Position numbers and translations under genes: made by a program. A stretch of 64,000 bases of DNA from Erythrocercus mccallii (Eukaryota; Chordata; Aves; Passeriformes; Dicruridae). Shown in pieces: positions 25,001 through 40,000 of this stretch (position 1 is the first letter of the stretch; every line of letters begins with the position of its first letter). The stretch spans positions 1 to 64,000 of the forward strand of contig VZRG01002943.1 in NCBI GenBank assembly GCA_013397435.1, written 5' to 3'. The notes beneath the pieces were generated by a model, which was given only the letters and a program-made list of their open reading frames with translations, was not told where the DNA came from and did not search any database.

Positions 25001-28000
25001 ACTACAGATTTAAAAATTTGGATATGAGATAGAGACAGATGTGGAAATTACCAGCGATTACTGAAGACTGAGGTCTTTCATGCTTTATGGCATTAAATTG
25101 GCATCAAGTCACCACTTTAGATCTGCTGAAGGAGAAATATGTTATAACACTAAAAGCACGCAAAAAGCTTGTATAAGTGAGTTTTATGTTAGCTACAGAA
25201 AAAAAAGGGAGCAGGAGTTTAAAGCAGGGAAGAGATTTGGAGAGGTAAACTGCATTGTAGAAAATCTGGAAAAGTGAAAAAACAAACAGAAAGAGATCGG
25301 ATAAACATTTGAACCTGCAACAGCTGAAAAGAAACACAAAAATAGGTAAAGCAAAATTCCAACGAGCCATGAAATCTGTTTTCCGTAATTTTTCAGAGTG
25401 GCCTTGAAACCTGATGTCAGAGACTCTATCTCTGTTCTTTCACTGATGGCCAGAAATTGAGGTTATGATGACCAGATCATTTGGTATGGCATTGACATTT
25501 CACGTTAAAAGGGATTGCCAAGACTCTCAGTTATGACACTAAAATATACCACTATTTCTAGAGCCAATTTTCAGTCCCTCCCTCATGCCTCCACATTGAT
25601 TTAGGCAACAGATGCACAAAAAGCAAAGCAACATTTAAAATAATCCCCTAGCTGAGGCTGGGGGAAGGCTAGCTAGTGGGTTGTAGCCAACATTCCTTAA
25701 ATGTTACAATGTTTTACATTTCTAAATGTAAAAACTTTCTTTCCAATGTGAGGTACCAGCCAAATGTCTTAGTTATGGTATCTCGGAGTGAAAACTGGCA
25801 TATGGCCTTGTGGTCATTTGTGGGTATTGACAGATTTACACCCTCAAAGATCAAGTTAAACGTCGGTTTCTCCATCTCCCCTTACTTTGTCAGGGTTTTT
25901 TGTCTCTCTATTTGTCAACTTAAATCCAGTTTGCTGGAAAAATGAAGGCTCTTCACGACCTGGCTCTTCAGGAGCAAATTGCCTCAAATTCTTTCTGCTA
26001 GCCAAGGTATTTTGTAATGCGTTGCAAAACAGCGGCAGGATTGCACTCCTTGCACTAGATGTACTTTGTGGGCTAGACACTGCGGGCAGTTTTAATGAGG
26101 TCTTGGTGTGCTGGAGAATTCGTCTTGGCCCTTGACTTCAGGGAGAATTTTATCTCAGGTCCCTGTTTGTCTAATTGCTCTTTCTACCCCAAGGAGCAGG
26201 ATCTGGCTTTGTCCCATTGTGGGCTGCACCATGCAGAGTCTGGACTGGTGGCTGCTCAGGGAGCAGGTTCTGGAGTTGGTGTGCAAATCCAATAGTCTGC
26301 TCCTGACTATTTATGGCAGCTTTGCACTGTGGTGATGGATTGTCCATTACACAGGCACACTAAAATCGATTGTCCTGCTTTTCTCCCTCATGCTGTTTAG
26401 CTGGTGTAGCTGTTGATTTTTGCATCAGATTAATTTCCCTGGAATCATCCTCAAATAGGAGCTTCCTCCAGAAGACAACAGCCTTTGTTCCTTGTTCCTT
26501 TATCAGGAAAAGCAGCACCGGTGCCAGCAGTGTCAGAGAGAGCCATGTGCAGCCTGTGAAACTTATGTCAGCTGGGGGAGCAGCGGTGCTGGGTGAAGCC
26601 TGGACTCTCTATCTGCAATATCGTAATTACATGGGCTTCCTACTTGTTGAATCTCAGTAGTGCTGGATGTTTAGGAACACTTTCTGAAGTGAAGACAAAC
26701 CAAAAAAGCTGTCCTGCTCTGGCCAGCGCTTGAGATTGTAGTGGTGTTTGTAAGATATACAGTGTTTCATATATATACCTACACAGAGGTGCACATATAT
26801 TTCCTTAGTACCCTATTATGATGATGATATCTATGGAATTCAAGCACATTCTCTTGCTGTTTTGCTGTGCTTGTGCCTTTAGCTCAGAGCCATGCAGAAG
26901 TTTACCATGGCAGTGAATTTTGCAAAGACAGAGGAAAAGAGGCTCCCAACTGTATTGTCTACAAGCATTGACATATCTTGCTTTCAAATCCCATACCTCA
27001 CTTAAGTTGCTTACTCCAGATTGCCCCCGCAAAAATGAAAATCTTCATCACAGAAGTCAGCAGAAAAGACAAGGCTGACCTGAAGGTATTGATCCCAGTA
27101 ATCTTTTGTATTATGCAAAGGCTTACTTTTGCTGTCTAAACCGATGTGAAGAAATGCTTGCTTAAACATTTAAATGAATAAAAATGGCAGGTGTCTTTAT
27201 GAGCCTGTTTTCCTTTCAGTATTTTGTCCCAGGCTTTCTGCTGCTGTTTTCACTCCTTGTCTAATGAGCCTGTGAGTGATAATTTCTCCTTGCCACAAGT
27301 GCACATAAGCATTAATTTGTGTTCATTACATTTGCTGTGAATCTCTATAGGGAAAATGTCCTTAATATTTCTCATTCTTCTATACCTCATTCAACTCACA
27401 GATTCACACCCCTGATTCTCTTCTCTCTTATTTCAGAAGGAGTCGATAATTATATTTATACCCAACTCAAAGGGCCTTTATCTTCACCCAATAATTGAGG
27501 GACAGACACTCAGATATGTTTAAAAACCAACCCTTTGGAAGTGCAAAGATCCAATTTGCCAAGATCTGGTCTGGGTTTTGAGTGTTCTGGCCCCAAAGCA
27601 TGCTACATGATTTGACACACAGTGTTCATGTGTTCGCAGAGCTTTCCAAACTTCATTTTGTGAAACTCCTGCTGCTTTCAGTGGGATCTTTGCTCACAGA
27701 TCAAAGACTGTGACCCTTGGAGAATGTAAATGCTCATATTTGGGTACTCCTCATCCTTCATTCCTTGCACAAAATAGGAAAAATAAAGGCTGTATTCAGT
27801 GCTGCAGTACTGCTGCATTTGCCGAGGTTTGGGGAGCTCTGACATCTCTTAGTGGGCTTTAAGACTGCTCAGAAACACTCCTTCCCTATACAGAGCAATG
27901 GCAGCACTCAGCCTCATGTGAGCCCACCAAAACCCTGTCCTGCCTCATGGCCATGTCATCTTTCCATTGTGTCCGGATAGCCTCCAGACAGTGGCTCCAC

Positions 28001-31000
28001 ACGCCCCACAAGACCAAAAATCCTTTTACAGAAGGTACAGGAGACGAGTCTTCTGAGTAAACTCCCCAAGAGCCACTGGCTCCTTCCTGCCATTGCCCAT
28101 GGGGAGCCCGTGTCCCACCATGCAACACCTCCAGCCCACAGCCCAGCCGGCAACAGGAGGTGTCGGCAAAAAGCCAGGTCTGGGTGAGCTGGCCAAAGGG
28201 CAAGAGACGAGCGTTGGAGCAAGGTGTCTGAAGGAGGTGGTAGGGAGAGATGTGTTTGTCCTGCCCCTCAGGGTGTCAGGGACATGTGTGCAGTGGGTTA
28301 TCCGGTAGCAGGGCTCGCCTTCGTCCTTGGTAAGCTCTGCTTCATCCAAGGATTTTGCTCCCTTGGCCCCTGCGTATCTTTACAGCTGGAATATGGGTTT
28401 AGGTAAATCAAACACCCTGAGTTCACAAATACAAGGTAACTGTTTGGAGAGGAGAGGAGAGGAGGGAGAAAAATCAACAAAGGCCTTTGATATATTGTAT
28501 GTCATCCATACGTGACACTCCAAGACCTTCACATGCTTAAACTAAAAACCTAAATATAATTTAGTTAGTAAAAATATACCTTAGTTATAATAAAATGATA
28601 ATAGTGGAACTTGGCAACGGAACAGCTAATAAATACTACACTTTTGAAATGTGCCTGGGATCCAAGTACATACTCTTTTACTGTGTAGTTAAAGCATGTG
28701 GCAGGACATGCTAGACCAAGGTTTTCTTTTTGTCTTTCCAGTGGAAAACTAAAGTTCTTTGTTTAAGTGAAGCCCGTTGGGAATTTTTCTTAAGTAAAAC
28801 AAGGAGCTAAGGAATTCCACTCCCTTTTGCCAATTTTTTTTTCCTCCTCCAAGCCAAATTATCGATTAATGGGGCATTAAATAACAAATACTGCCTAGTT
28901 AGAATCATACACTTTTTTTACTTAGGCTCCTTCAATACCTTCTTATTGGTGCTTCAAACACTGAATTAAAAGATGAGATATTTTATTGGGAAAATACTAC
29001 CCTTTCTAAACCTTTTTGACCTTATAAAAATAAAGGTCAGTGAACTGAAAGTCATTAAATTTGCATGCTTACCCCTATTTTTGATTTTTTTAAATGAAAA
29101 AAAAAAAAATCTCCTTTAAGGTCTTCTTCCTGAGATTCATTCTTTGCCTTCCTCATTAGTTGTCTCCATTTCGGTACTCTATCGTTTTGCCAGCAGAGCA
29201 GCCAAGTGAATGCTTGACCATATTTTTGTCTGGCTCTAGTGAAACCGTGATCTGACAATAGAATACTTTACTCTGGGTTTTCCTTCTTTCCCCGGGGAAC
29301 CATACTTCAAGGGCAACCTGCTTGTCCAGCATATGAACATGTGGAAAATCCACTGCTATGCACTAATGATTTTCAGATGGGCAATTGTTGCTGAAAATCA
29401 TCCCAAGAGCAGCAGCTTCTCCATTGTAGCACCTAACCACTGTGGGATCACATTGCTTGTAGCTGCTCTGGAATAAACCCTTTGCATTTATGTACAGAGT
29501 GGTGACATTTGCTGCATCACGCATATGTGGGAAAAAGGAGGTACAAGTCACAAAGGTGGTTATTTTTTTGGCCATTGTAACATGTATCAAAATCTGACAC
29601 TTATTTTAGATTGAAATTATAAATGTAGGAAAAAGTTGAGCTCTGCCAAAGATTCACAGCAGCAAGGCAGAAGCACCCTAAATATTGTCCACAAATTAAT
29701 AGCTTTCAAACTTGTGTTTTAAATATTTACAAGGAGACTTGTCACACTCTGGGAGAGAGAAAAATGAGTTTTAAATTTTAAATAACTTCCATTACTGTTC
29801 TTGGAATATGCATTCTTTTTAAACAACTTTCACTTTTAATCTGTAATTAAAGCCAAAGTTTTCTTTTAATTTTAAAAGCTTGTCCTTGGACTAAAACAAT
29901 ATGGAACATTTTTAAACATTGATCCAGGCTGCTGTAGATACATTTTATTTAAACCACAGAGCCTGCAGTTGGATTCCTTGCTTTGCCAGATCGGCTATGA
30001 ACTGTAAGTGTGATGCTTCACTAACAGTGAGGAGGGTTGTTTTTCTGGAGTTGTTCCTCCCTTTGGGCCCTATTCATGAATGACTTAATCTCTGTCTATG
30101 ATCAAATGTCATGCAAGTTACTGTGCACAGAAAAATCAAGGAATGCTTCTCTTTCCTGCGTTCCTTACATGGAATTGCTGTGCCTGCCCAGCAAGCAGTT
30201 GGAGAGTGGTAAGGGTGGGAAGCAAGCAGCAACGAAAACACACAGAGAAAACCACCAGAAGCACTATAAAAAGAGTGAGACAAAGAAAACAGAGAAAATT
30301 TTGTAAGATCTGGTGTGCAAGTTGGATTGAGCCATGCACAAGACAGCTCCAGCTTGTCCAGGCAGCACCAGCTGGAGGGGAAACTGGGTTTTCAACTGGG
30401 GAGTGTTACAGGGGCAATTCATTTAGCATGAAAAACAAAAGTGTTCTCCAGTATTTTGTCTGTAGTGTTGGCCATAAAGACGATTTCTAGTCCATGTTTC
30501 TGTTAGCTTGTTTTGTCTTGAAAAGCGAACATTACTGTTTTGATGGGCAGATCTCAAGAGGTTCAGGGAGCAAATGCTTCTTAGTCCTTTTATCCTCTTG
30601 ACCCAGTTGCTTGTGTGGTAATTCTGTCCTTTCACAGGATGTTACACCACTTTATTTGAAGCCAAGAGTAAGACTTTCATTACTAGTGATATTGATTACA
30701 CAATGCATGCCATGCAAGGAACTTTTCTTGTGGTTTTTGGTATTTTGTTAGAGATCCAGCAGAATACCGGGGTGAAGTGGTGCATAGCTGTCTCCATATT
30801 TATACAGGTCTCTTCCTTACTTTTTAAGTTTCAAAATTTTCACTTCAGTTAAGTTTTGTTCTCAGTTAAGAGTGAAGAAAGGACTTACATTATCAGAGTT
30901 GTTTTTCTCATCACCAACACCCTGCAGCCACTGCATGAAATTCTGTCTGTGTCTCTGTGCCCTAGTGTGAGGACAGATTGCTATAGCAGGACTCCCACAC

Positions 31001-34000
31001 CAAACAGTCACTGCTGGCAAATGGGAAATAACTTGATTCAGGTGCAGAACTTCTCCAGCTGTTGATGGGAGTTACACTTGTTTGTCCAGGACAGTGACTG
31101 GAATAGTCGTTTAGCTCTTTTTGAGGTATTTTCCATCCCTTTAGTACTGACAATGGACTTAAAAGATGTAATTCTCTTTTCAGGTAGGTCATGACTGGAG
31201 TATCATTTTAGCTGTAGGAGGGAAAAGATAGAAGAAAGGATAGGGAATGAAAGGAAAAAGAAAAACCCAGAGCCAGGAAATAAATACAGGTAGGAAAATA
31301 AAGAGCAGAAAGTTTTGAAAGATTGTGAAGAGAAGATAGTGCTGGGAGAGGATGCGGAAAGGGGAATGCAAGATTAAGGGCAAGAACAAAAAGGAAAAGG
31401 AAAGAAAAGGGTCCAAAGGGATGAAGGCAAGAAGATAAAATACTGAGGAAGCAGGTATGGACATAATGGTAGGAATCTGGAGTGTAGCAGGGAAAGGTTC
31501 TTGAATAAATTAGAGAAGTATAGGAGATAGTAGCATTTTTAACAGTCCAAAATTAAAAGTTTGATATTTTCCTTTTTAATGTGTTTGAGAAACAAGAGTA
31601 GATAAGCATTCAAGATACTGTCACCCTTCTTGGAAGGAACCTTTGAGTCCAATTGTGGTGTCTCAGCATTTTTTTCCGTGTTACACAGGCTAAGAGCAAA
31701 TACACTTCCAGAAAAGGGTATGACCTTTCTTGGGATACAAAGCAAATGAATCCAAAATGTTGCTCCACAACTTAGGACAAAACCACAGCTTAGTCTGGGG
31801 CTGGGAAATACTCCAGTGCTGGTGGCAGTGGTGGTAGTGATGGAGGCATCTCTTTGTGTGAGGTGTGTGATTATTAATTTCCCAGTCACTTGGTGCATCT
31901 GCAATCCCGGACTAAGCTGGACTCAAAACTATAGAATACTTTTCATACTTTGGCTTAATCATCCCCAATCCAGACGCTGGCAGATTACACCAAGACCTGT
32001 TTTGAAAACTGTAAGTAGTTTTCAGGCTACTGTGAGACAATTTGGCCAAGTGTGGATGCTTCCTTGGCCCAGTGTTCCTGAAAGTTTTAACTTCTTTTAG
32101 GTCTGCTCCTTTCTGTAAATTTTTCAAATCAGATATTCTCTTTGAAAATTTTTCAAGTCATCATCTGTAAGTTACAGAGAGAAATCTTCTTAACCTAATG
32201 TATAGGTGGCTGGGGGCAGTGTCTTTGTGCTCCTCCGAGACAAGCATCTGTCAGTAGAGCAGGAAGGACATCACCTGGGATGGACTGGTTGATCCCGTAT
32301 GTCAAAACATGCATTCCTATACAGTTCATGGTATATATGAACCTGAAATATGTCATGCCAGATCTGATAATTACATACATGATTTTCAAGTTCAACAAAA
32401 GGTTTTGTTTCTTTTTCCCCTATCATTTTTTAAAGAAACAGAATTTATCTGAATTAAAAACATGATTGGTGATGGTGAGTGGGTGGTTCTGTTTACCCTG
32501 CCACATTATATAGTACCACTTTTACTCCTTGTTTGGATAGCAGTCACAAGACCCAGATATCAAGCTGTGAAAGTATTTTTCTTGCAGCAGCCTTTCTTTT
32601 TTTGGCAGAGAATGGCTTTGGAGATGCCTCACATTTTGTCATGTGATTGGACTGCTGATGAGGTTTCTGTGTTGCCTCATTTTCCTGGATTCAGTCTGAA
32701 TTAACTCTTCTTTGGGTCACAGTCATTAGCACACTTCTGAATGAGTGGGGCGTTGCATCATAGTGTAATGAACACTAATACTTAATCTCTGTAAGGAAAC
32801 ACTCTGTAAAGAAGGAATTTGCTGCATTTGTTCCACGTGATGGAAATCTGTTTTCTGTACCTCCAGCTGTCCGCATTGAAAACACATTCCTTCTTCGCAG
32901 TAATATTCCTTCATGAAACAAGGGAAAATGAGGGGAAATGACTTGTATGTAATTGTTCCATCTAAATATATTCAGCTTTGTCTTGTAAACACATAAACAA
33001 GTTCTTTGTAAACAAGTCTCTTAGTTTTCTTTAAACTGAATATTTAGATGTTATGTTATAGAAGCTGGGTATGTCAAACACATATGGTTCCTATTGCATC
33101 AGGGGCTTTCTTAATTGTGGTGTTCTAATTGAAGAGACATTTTTGAAAGCATGCTAACTTTTGAAAGCATGCTAACAGAAACTAATCTGACCCTATTTGG
33201 TCTAGGCTTTATTCTTCCATCTATCACCACACCCTGGAAACGTTTTCCACTTTAAATGTGCAGCAGTAACAATATACCTCATGGGCTTTGAATTGCCCTC
33301 AGTACTTCCAGTGTATGATGTGGAAATATGGTTTGGGGTAGTTGAGGCTGGCGAACTGGCAGGGGATTACTTGAAGGGGAGAGAATTAAGAAGAGTAAGG
33401 AAGGAGAGTAGGGACTATAATTTATTCATAAGGTTTTTGCCTTATTCATAGATAATTTATAACACAAAATGTCCTAGACCAAGTAGTATCTTTAACTGGA
33501 CAAAATTCCTATCCACATCAGAGAGATACTGCAGGTGTCCTTTAACATATGAGAATTCCAGAGATGTCACAAAACAACTATTTCCTTCAGATAACACAAA
33601 ATTTCAGTTTGGTATCCAATATGTATTAATTTTCTCTCCTACAAATAATAGGTGGAAAACGATTAAGTTTACATTTGAGGTGGGTGCATTTAAAATAGAA
33701 AACACATTTCTATCTCAGGCAGTGCTGTTATGGTTTCTGCTAGTGTGGGCTTCCACTGCAGGTGCATGCTCTGCAGAGGGCTGAGCAGTGCCCCTGTGCT
33801 TGCAGGTGGTGATGGGGTGGCATGTCTTCTAGAGCTGAGTTAGAGCTCCCTCTCCAGCAGCACCCTGAGCCCTTTTCACTGCACATGCTGGCTCTGAGCT
33901 GCAGCAGTGAGTACATCAGGTTTGCCGCTGACTTGGGTCTGAATTCTGGGTAAATCTACCTTTCCCAAGCATACAAAATATTTAACAATAAATTGCTTTT

Positions 34001-37000
34001 TTTTTTTTTTTAATCCAATGACATGTACAATATAAAGTCCACAAAGGTCATAGAGATAAATTTATTTATTAAATGGAAATACTTGGGTCCAGAAACCATT
34101 ATGAATCATTTTGGTGTTTTAAGTTCAGGATGCAGGGTAAATTATTCCAAAAATAATGGTAGCCAAATGTCATTCCCTCCAAGCGTTTGTGTAATATCTA
34201 TTTATCTGTGGGCAGATGACTGCTATGTATAATCAGAGGCAGACTTTTGTCAAATTGAGACTAAGTAAACACAGCTGAACGCAAGCAAGTTGGACCACAA
34301 GTTTTTGACTTCTGCCAGCACTGTTATGACCTTGAAAATGAATGTTTTTCCAGAGCAATCTGCTTCCAATATAGGAGAATTTTTAGTGTTTCAAATTAAC
34401 AAGTGTTGATTGAAAATTTGTTCTGTTTAATTTTAATATTTTTTGTCCAAATAAATGAAAAGTGCGTATTTGTCCGAAGGAGGGCATCCTTTCTGCTGCT
34501 TTCCAAGCAGGGATGTTTTGTACAGAAGTGTTTCTTGCATGTATCTATGAGAACAAGAACAACAGTTAGATACAGAGCTGTAAATTCATCTGAAACGTCA
34601 TCATATAATCAGAGAAAATTTTCTATTGTTTGCTTGAAACATAAATGTGGGGGTTTTATGTTCTGTGCAAGTAAATGTAGAATTTAGGCAGTAGATTTGA
34701 TGCCATTATATATTTAGATACTGTTTTCATCATCCTTGAAAACATAGGACTCCTATTTATAGCTTCTGCCCATTTTTCTAAAGCTTAATATCCTTCTAAA
34801 CTCTTTATACAGACCCTTTTTTTCTCTGATACCCAAAAAGAAACAAGTCTGATTTTATTGCCAAACAGTACAATTTAAATCTCAGTTTTAACATGTGGAT
34901 CTTCTGCTTTTACAGTACCAGTCATTAGAACAGAGAACATTTTGCTCCCTTGATTTTAAAGGTCACAGCATTTGGAGCTCAGAGAGGCTTTGGAGAGAAT
35001 TCAGATACAAGTCCTGATCAAAAATTTGTCTTTCAGCAATTACAGAGAGTGTCATCCGTTGCCAATATCTGTGTTTCAAGGCGCTGATTTCAAAGGGGTT
35101 TTTTTTCCATTTTAAGTGCTGTATAGAAACCAGCTAACATACCAAACTCAGGAGTAGGACATGTGCACAGAGCTGTGGCCAGGGGAAACTTTCCCAAAGT
35201 CTTTGTGCTTTATATTCACAAGTCACACTTCCCAATCTGTTTCTTCGGGGCGCAGCAATTACCAATTTCTACCCAATTCTTACAGAACAAGGGTTTAATG
35301 CCAGCAGCTGAACATGCACAGCACCTCGTATTTGATGGGTCGCTACAGTGTGACCTTGGCTTTACAGCCAAGTGCCATCCCAACAGGTAGTCTTGGATGT
35401 TTCTTGAAAGAACTCTTATTCCTTCAGTTTTCTCTTCCCCTATCATAGCAGAGAAAGAAAAATGAGGATCCAGTTGGAAATGAGGAGGAAGTGGAAAAGA
35501 CAGATGTGACAGGAAAGAAGACAACACAATTGAGAAGCAATTTTGATTGAGAATTGCAATCACTGAATATGACTGAACATTCCTATATTTTGTTCTCTCT
35601 ACTGAAAGACAGATTTCACAAATAAAGCTGAGGATGTTGCTCCCAGGTCTGTCTGAGCAATGTGGCATCTTAATGTTAACCAAAATAATACAGAGAAGTC
35701 CTTGATGCCAGATTTTTAGACACTTTGTTGTGTCTTCTGGGCAGCTTCTCCTTGAGGTCTGAGGGTATAGCTACTCACAGTGTCAGTGTCCTGGTATTCT
35801 GGAATCTCTGCTTCACCACAAAGGCTAACAAATCTTACAAAAACAAAAATAAAGTAATGGGGCAGGTATCATCTAAGTCCCCGAAGTGGGCTTCTGAGTA
35901 TTTGAAAGGTGCAAGGCAAGCACTAATTGCAAAGCTTCGGACCATTCAGGCAGAACTCATCTTGTGTTATAACAGCTTGAGGCAGCCAGCTGTGTTTGAG
36001 GTGTGAGAGGAAGGGAGAGTGTCACTGCTGATGGGGCTGTGGGTGGTTAGCAGCTTTTGGGTTGCTTTGAGCAGCTCTCAGGATGCTCCTATACCTGAGG
36101 CAGTAGTTGCCTAGGAAGTGCTGTCCAGAGAGAATTTTAAAGACTTGCTGAACCTGGAGTTGCAGTTGGGGTGATAATATCTGCCAGCACTAACCAAGAA
36201 CTGCCTGGGAGTTGGGTGAGCCACTCCCTGTGGTGCTCAGAGGGGCTGGTTTTGCCAACACCTTGCTAGTTTGTCTGTCTGAAGTAACATGTCTGTGCCG
36301 CCCAGCTAGGCTGATCTTTGGGCGTCCTCATGAATCTGAACTATCAAATACAGCATTTGCTGGTGGTGCAAGGTCTGTTTGCCCGTTATTGAAGGCACTG
36401 TCCCCACATGGGATTTGCTGTGTCTGCTTTGCAGGTCCTTTGCAGATCCCCATAAACTTCACAGACTGTGATGTATAGGCAGTTGTTCTATGGGAAAGCT
36501 TTGGCTCACAGGCAAAAATAAAAAGTTCTTGCAAAATGAAAGAAAAAGCCTTTGTTGTTATAAAAGTGGAAACAGAAGTACTACTAATAATAGCAGCAAG
36601 TTAATTAAAAAACTTGAAACAGTTCACAGAGCTTAAAGAGTTTGTGTTGTAGCTGTCTGGCTTGCATGGCTGCTGAGAGTCCTCCTCTTATCCTCTGTCC
36701 AAAAGCTCAAAGCCTAGAGTTGAACTGTGTTGGAGGGATCAAAGGATCTCACTTTCTTTCGCATAGTTGTTTCCTAAGAAATGTAGATGTTCTTTATGTC
36801 TGGAGCCACGGCTTCTTCTGTTTTGTTGATTTTCTCTACAGAAGTGGAAATTCCAGATCTTAATTCTTAAAAGGCAGGTGAGAATGCAAGGCTATCTGTA
36901 CAAATATGTGATTGTTGCAGGTGTTACTTACCATTAGGAAAACATCTAAGTAGATCAGGTAAAACACATTAAAAATTCTGTAAGTATGAATTACTTTGAG

Positions 37001-40000
37001 ATAAAATTAATTTAATTGCTCCTTGAACAAAAAGTTCACAGTGATCTCCAACTGCATCTGTGTAAGGAGTTGTGTTCTATGAATGCAGGTATTTTCTAAA
37101 ATTTTATTCACATATCTATAGCTCAATTTCCCATTGCAGACCTTGTTGGCTTGAGGGTTATTTTTTTTTTTAATTTATGGAAACATGAGGAAAGACCAAT
37201 TATTTATAATGGTAATAAAGCTTCTGAGCTGGTTTTGATCTATAGAGCTTCCAAATTAAGCAAAATTCATATATTTTTAAGTATATCAGTTGATTTAACC
37301 ATAAATACCATGTGGCTTCACCATAAATATGTATGTGTGTTTTAAGTCTGATACAGCAAACTGTTGCAGGAGAGAATTCCCTGGCAGAAATCTCCTGGCT
37401 TCCAGGAAAACACATCTGAGCTAATGTAAAACAAACACGTGGTAAATACGACATTACCCTCTGCAACTGTCTTACATATTTTTGAAGCACCTTATGTCTG
37501 TGCTAACCTGACATTTTTAAACAGTATTCATCCTATTTTGGGGGAAAATGTTACAAGGGCTACTTTAGATAACATTGTCGTTCATCTTGGAAGCCGATAG
37601 CCAGCAATTCAGCCAGGTTTTAGAGGAGGGTATTGGCTTTAACTGCTCTTAGATCACATCCACTGGTCAGTGTGTCGGTGCCTTTTTGGGAGAAGTATGT
37701 TCAATATCTGTGAATAGTATATTTTTCCTGTGATAATAATACATCATGCATCAATAATTCATATTTTATTAAAATTTATTAATAAATTTATTATGAAAAA
37801 ATTTATAGTACTAAGGTAATTGATTACTTTTTATCACTCATTATTTAAAAAATATGTATTATTACTGCCAAAATTATTATTATTACTACTATTTTAGTCC
37901 AGTCTCTATTTAGGTACAGCTTCCAGTGGCTAGTGTACCTTTTGCAGGTGAGAACTGTTTGCAATGATCTTAGAAAATTGGCTTCTTTACTCAGAGAAAC
38001 AGTCTGAGCATATTGCCCATAGTTCAAAAACTCTCTGTTTGAAAGCAAATCTGTTTGCCTTGCAATGCTGTGGCTTAGGGTCCCCCACAGCTCAGCAACT
38101 GCGTCTTTGCGAGCTGCTCTTCCTGAGATGAATGGCAAAGGGTTTGAATGAGCCTCGTTGTTATGCAGCATGTCCTGCAGTTAGAGGAGCCGAGCAGAGC
38201 AGAGCTGCTCTCTGCAGCACCATGGAGCGAGCTTTACAGCTTTACAGAGGCTCTAAAATTCATGCAATCCTGCTATACCAAGAAGAGCAGGCAGTGTATC
38301 AAGGTCGGGATGAGCTGGTAAGCGCTGTCTCTCAGCAGCAATCTTTGCTGTCGTAAAGGTCCATTATTGTGGTGCAGCGTTGCTGTCACAGCTCAGGCAG
38401 TGCTCTTTGCCACGTGGATGCTCAATGCCCTGCTACGTGGTGCTCATTTACTCAGCCTGCCTTAGCAGCTGAGGCCCGGAGTGCAGGGAAATCTGAATCC
38501 AGTCCCTGTCTTGTTATCAGTTGACGATGCTTCCCTGCTGCTTTCTTGAAAATCACTGTCTCCAAAAGCAGCAGTGTGTGTTGAATAACAAACCCCTTCA
38601 CATTCAGACTCTTCAGGTTTGGGAACAGAGCCAACATTCTTGAAGAATGATTTAGTGGCCAATAAACATCTGCAAGGTCTGTAAGACTTGTCAGAAGCAG
38701 TAACATTGAAAGTAAAGATCATATCAGTAGCAATTCCCCTGTCCTGACAAGGCATTCAGTGCAAATATTTGTTCAGTCATCCTTGCTCTCATTCCTGTTA
38801 TCACAGACGGTTTCATACATTTTGCCAGAGAAGCAATTTCATCTTTTTCTACAAAGCTGTTCACATCCAAGACCTTTGCAATGTTAAGTACCGTCCTACT
38901 ACTGTTTCAGGACCTCCCATATGTGCTCCTTCAGAGTGCAGGAGCCTCATCTGTCTTAGGCAAAGGCTCTGCTGTGAAGGGTGCTTACAACTTTCAATTA
39001 GTGAGCATCTGCAGTGTTGAAGTTTAGCTGCTCCTTGAGAATTCAAGCCCAGTGTGGCTGATTTATTACACTGCACCAATCTCCATGATAGCCCGGAGAG
39101 GCTTTGAGCTCTTCTAAGTATGATTCTTCTGCAGGGTTACTGGAATTGCACTGCATTAGAACTCAAACTGTTTTAAACACAAGATGATGTTTGGAGTATA
39201 GAAGGAGGTGTTTCTGCTTCTTCAAAAGCTCTTGGCAAATTGGCACATCTTCCTGAATAACTCTGGGCGTGCCATTCTGCTCCAAGAGCCTTCCGCCTTT
39301 TGGTGCAGTGCCTCTTGCTCAGTGAATAGGAAAACTGAAAACACAGCCTTTCTTGATATGCCTCCCAATTTGCTAGAATCTCTGAGGGCCTGTTTAAAAG
39401 GTGCCTGGGAATATTTCAGTTTGGGAAGAAATCCTGTAATGGAAATAATAACAGTGCAAGTTGTGGTGAGCAGGAACATGAAGACTGCAATAGCTTCACA
39501 AGGGAAAGCAAAGGAAATAAACAGAGTTGCCTCAAAAATAATGCTATCAAACACTAAAACCACTTTTGTGCAAGTGGAGATGAGAATAATCCACAGTCAG
39601 CTCCTTCTGCTGTGGCTCACTCAGCAGCCTCTTTCTTTTGATTATTCTGTATATGGTCGGGGAGATGTGTGAGTATAGCTTCTGTCTATGTTGCAGTTAT
39701 TCCTCGGGATGCTGAATAAAGTGGTTCCCATTACATTTTGAGCTAGATGAGGAAAGAGACAATTTTTTGACATATATGACCTGGCCTAGTTTGAAAGATG
39801 CCTCAAAACCTCTTTTATATCCTCACTGGGTGTTCTCTGCTGGTTCTGTACCACCAAAGCCATAGCGTGAGCACAGCTGAGCCCTTCTCAGGGCGGGATG
39901 ACTTCATGATGGGCTGTTCGGTGCTACTTGATACACTCTATCTGGCTCTTTTTGAAGTTTATTAGAAGTGTTTTCATAAGACATCAGTTGGATTTCACAA

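Noticed and set aside
31189..31464. Hydrophobic 91-codon minus-strand frame resembling a membrane protein
   Set aside because: It is the complement of the polypurine tract; the Phe/Leu/Pro content follows from TTT/CTT/CCT codons.
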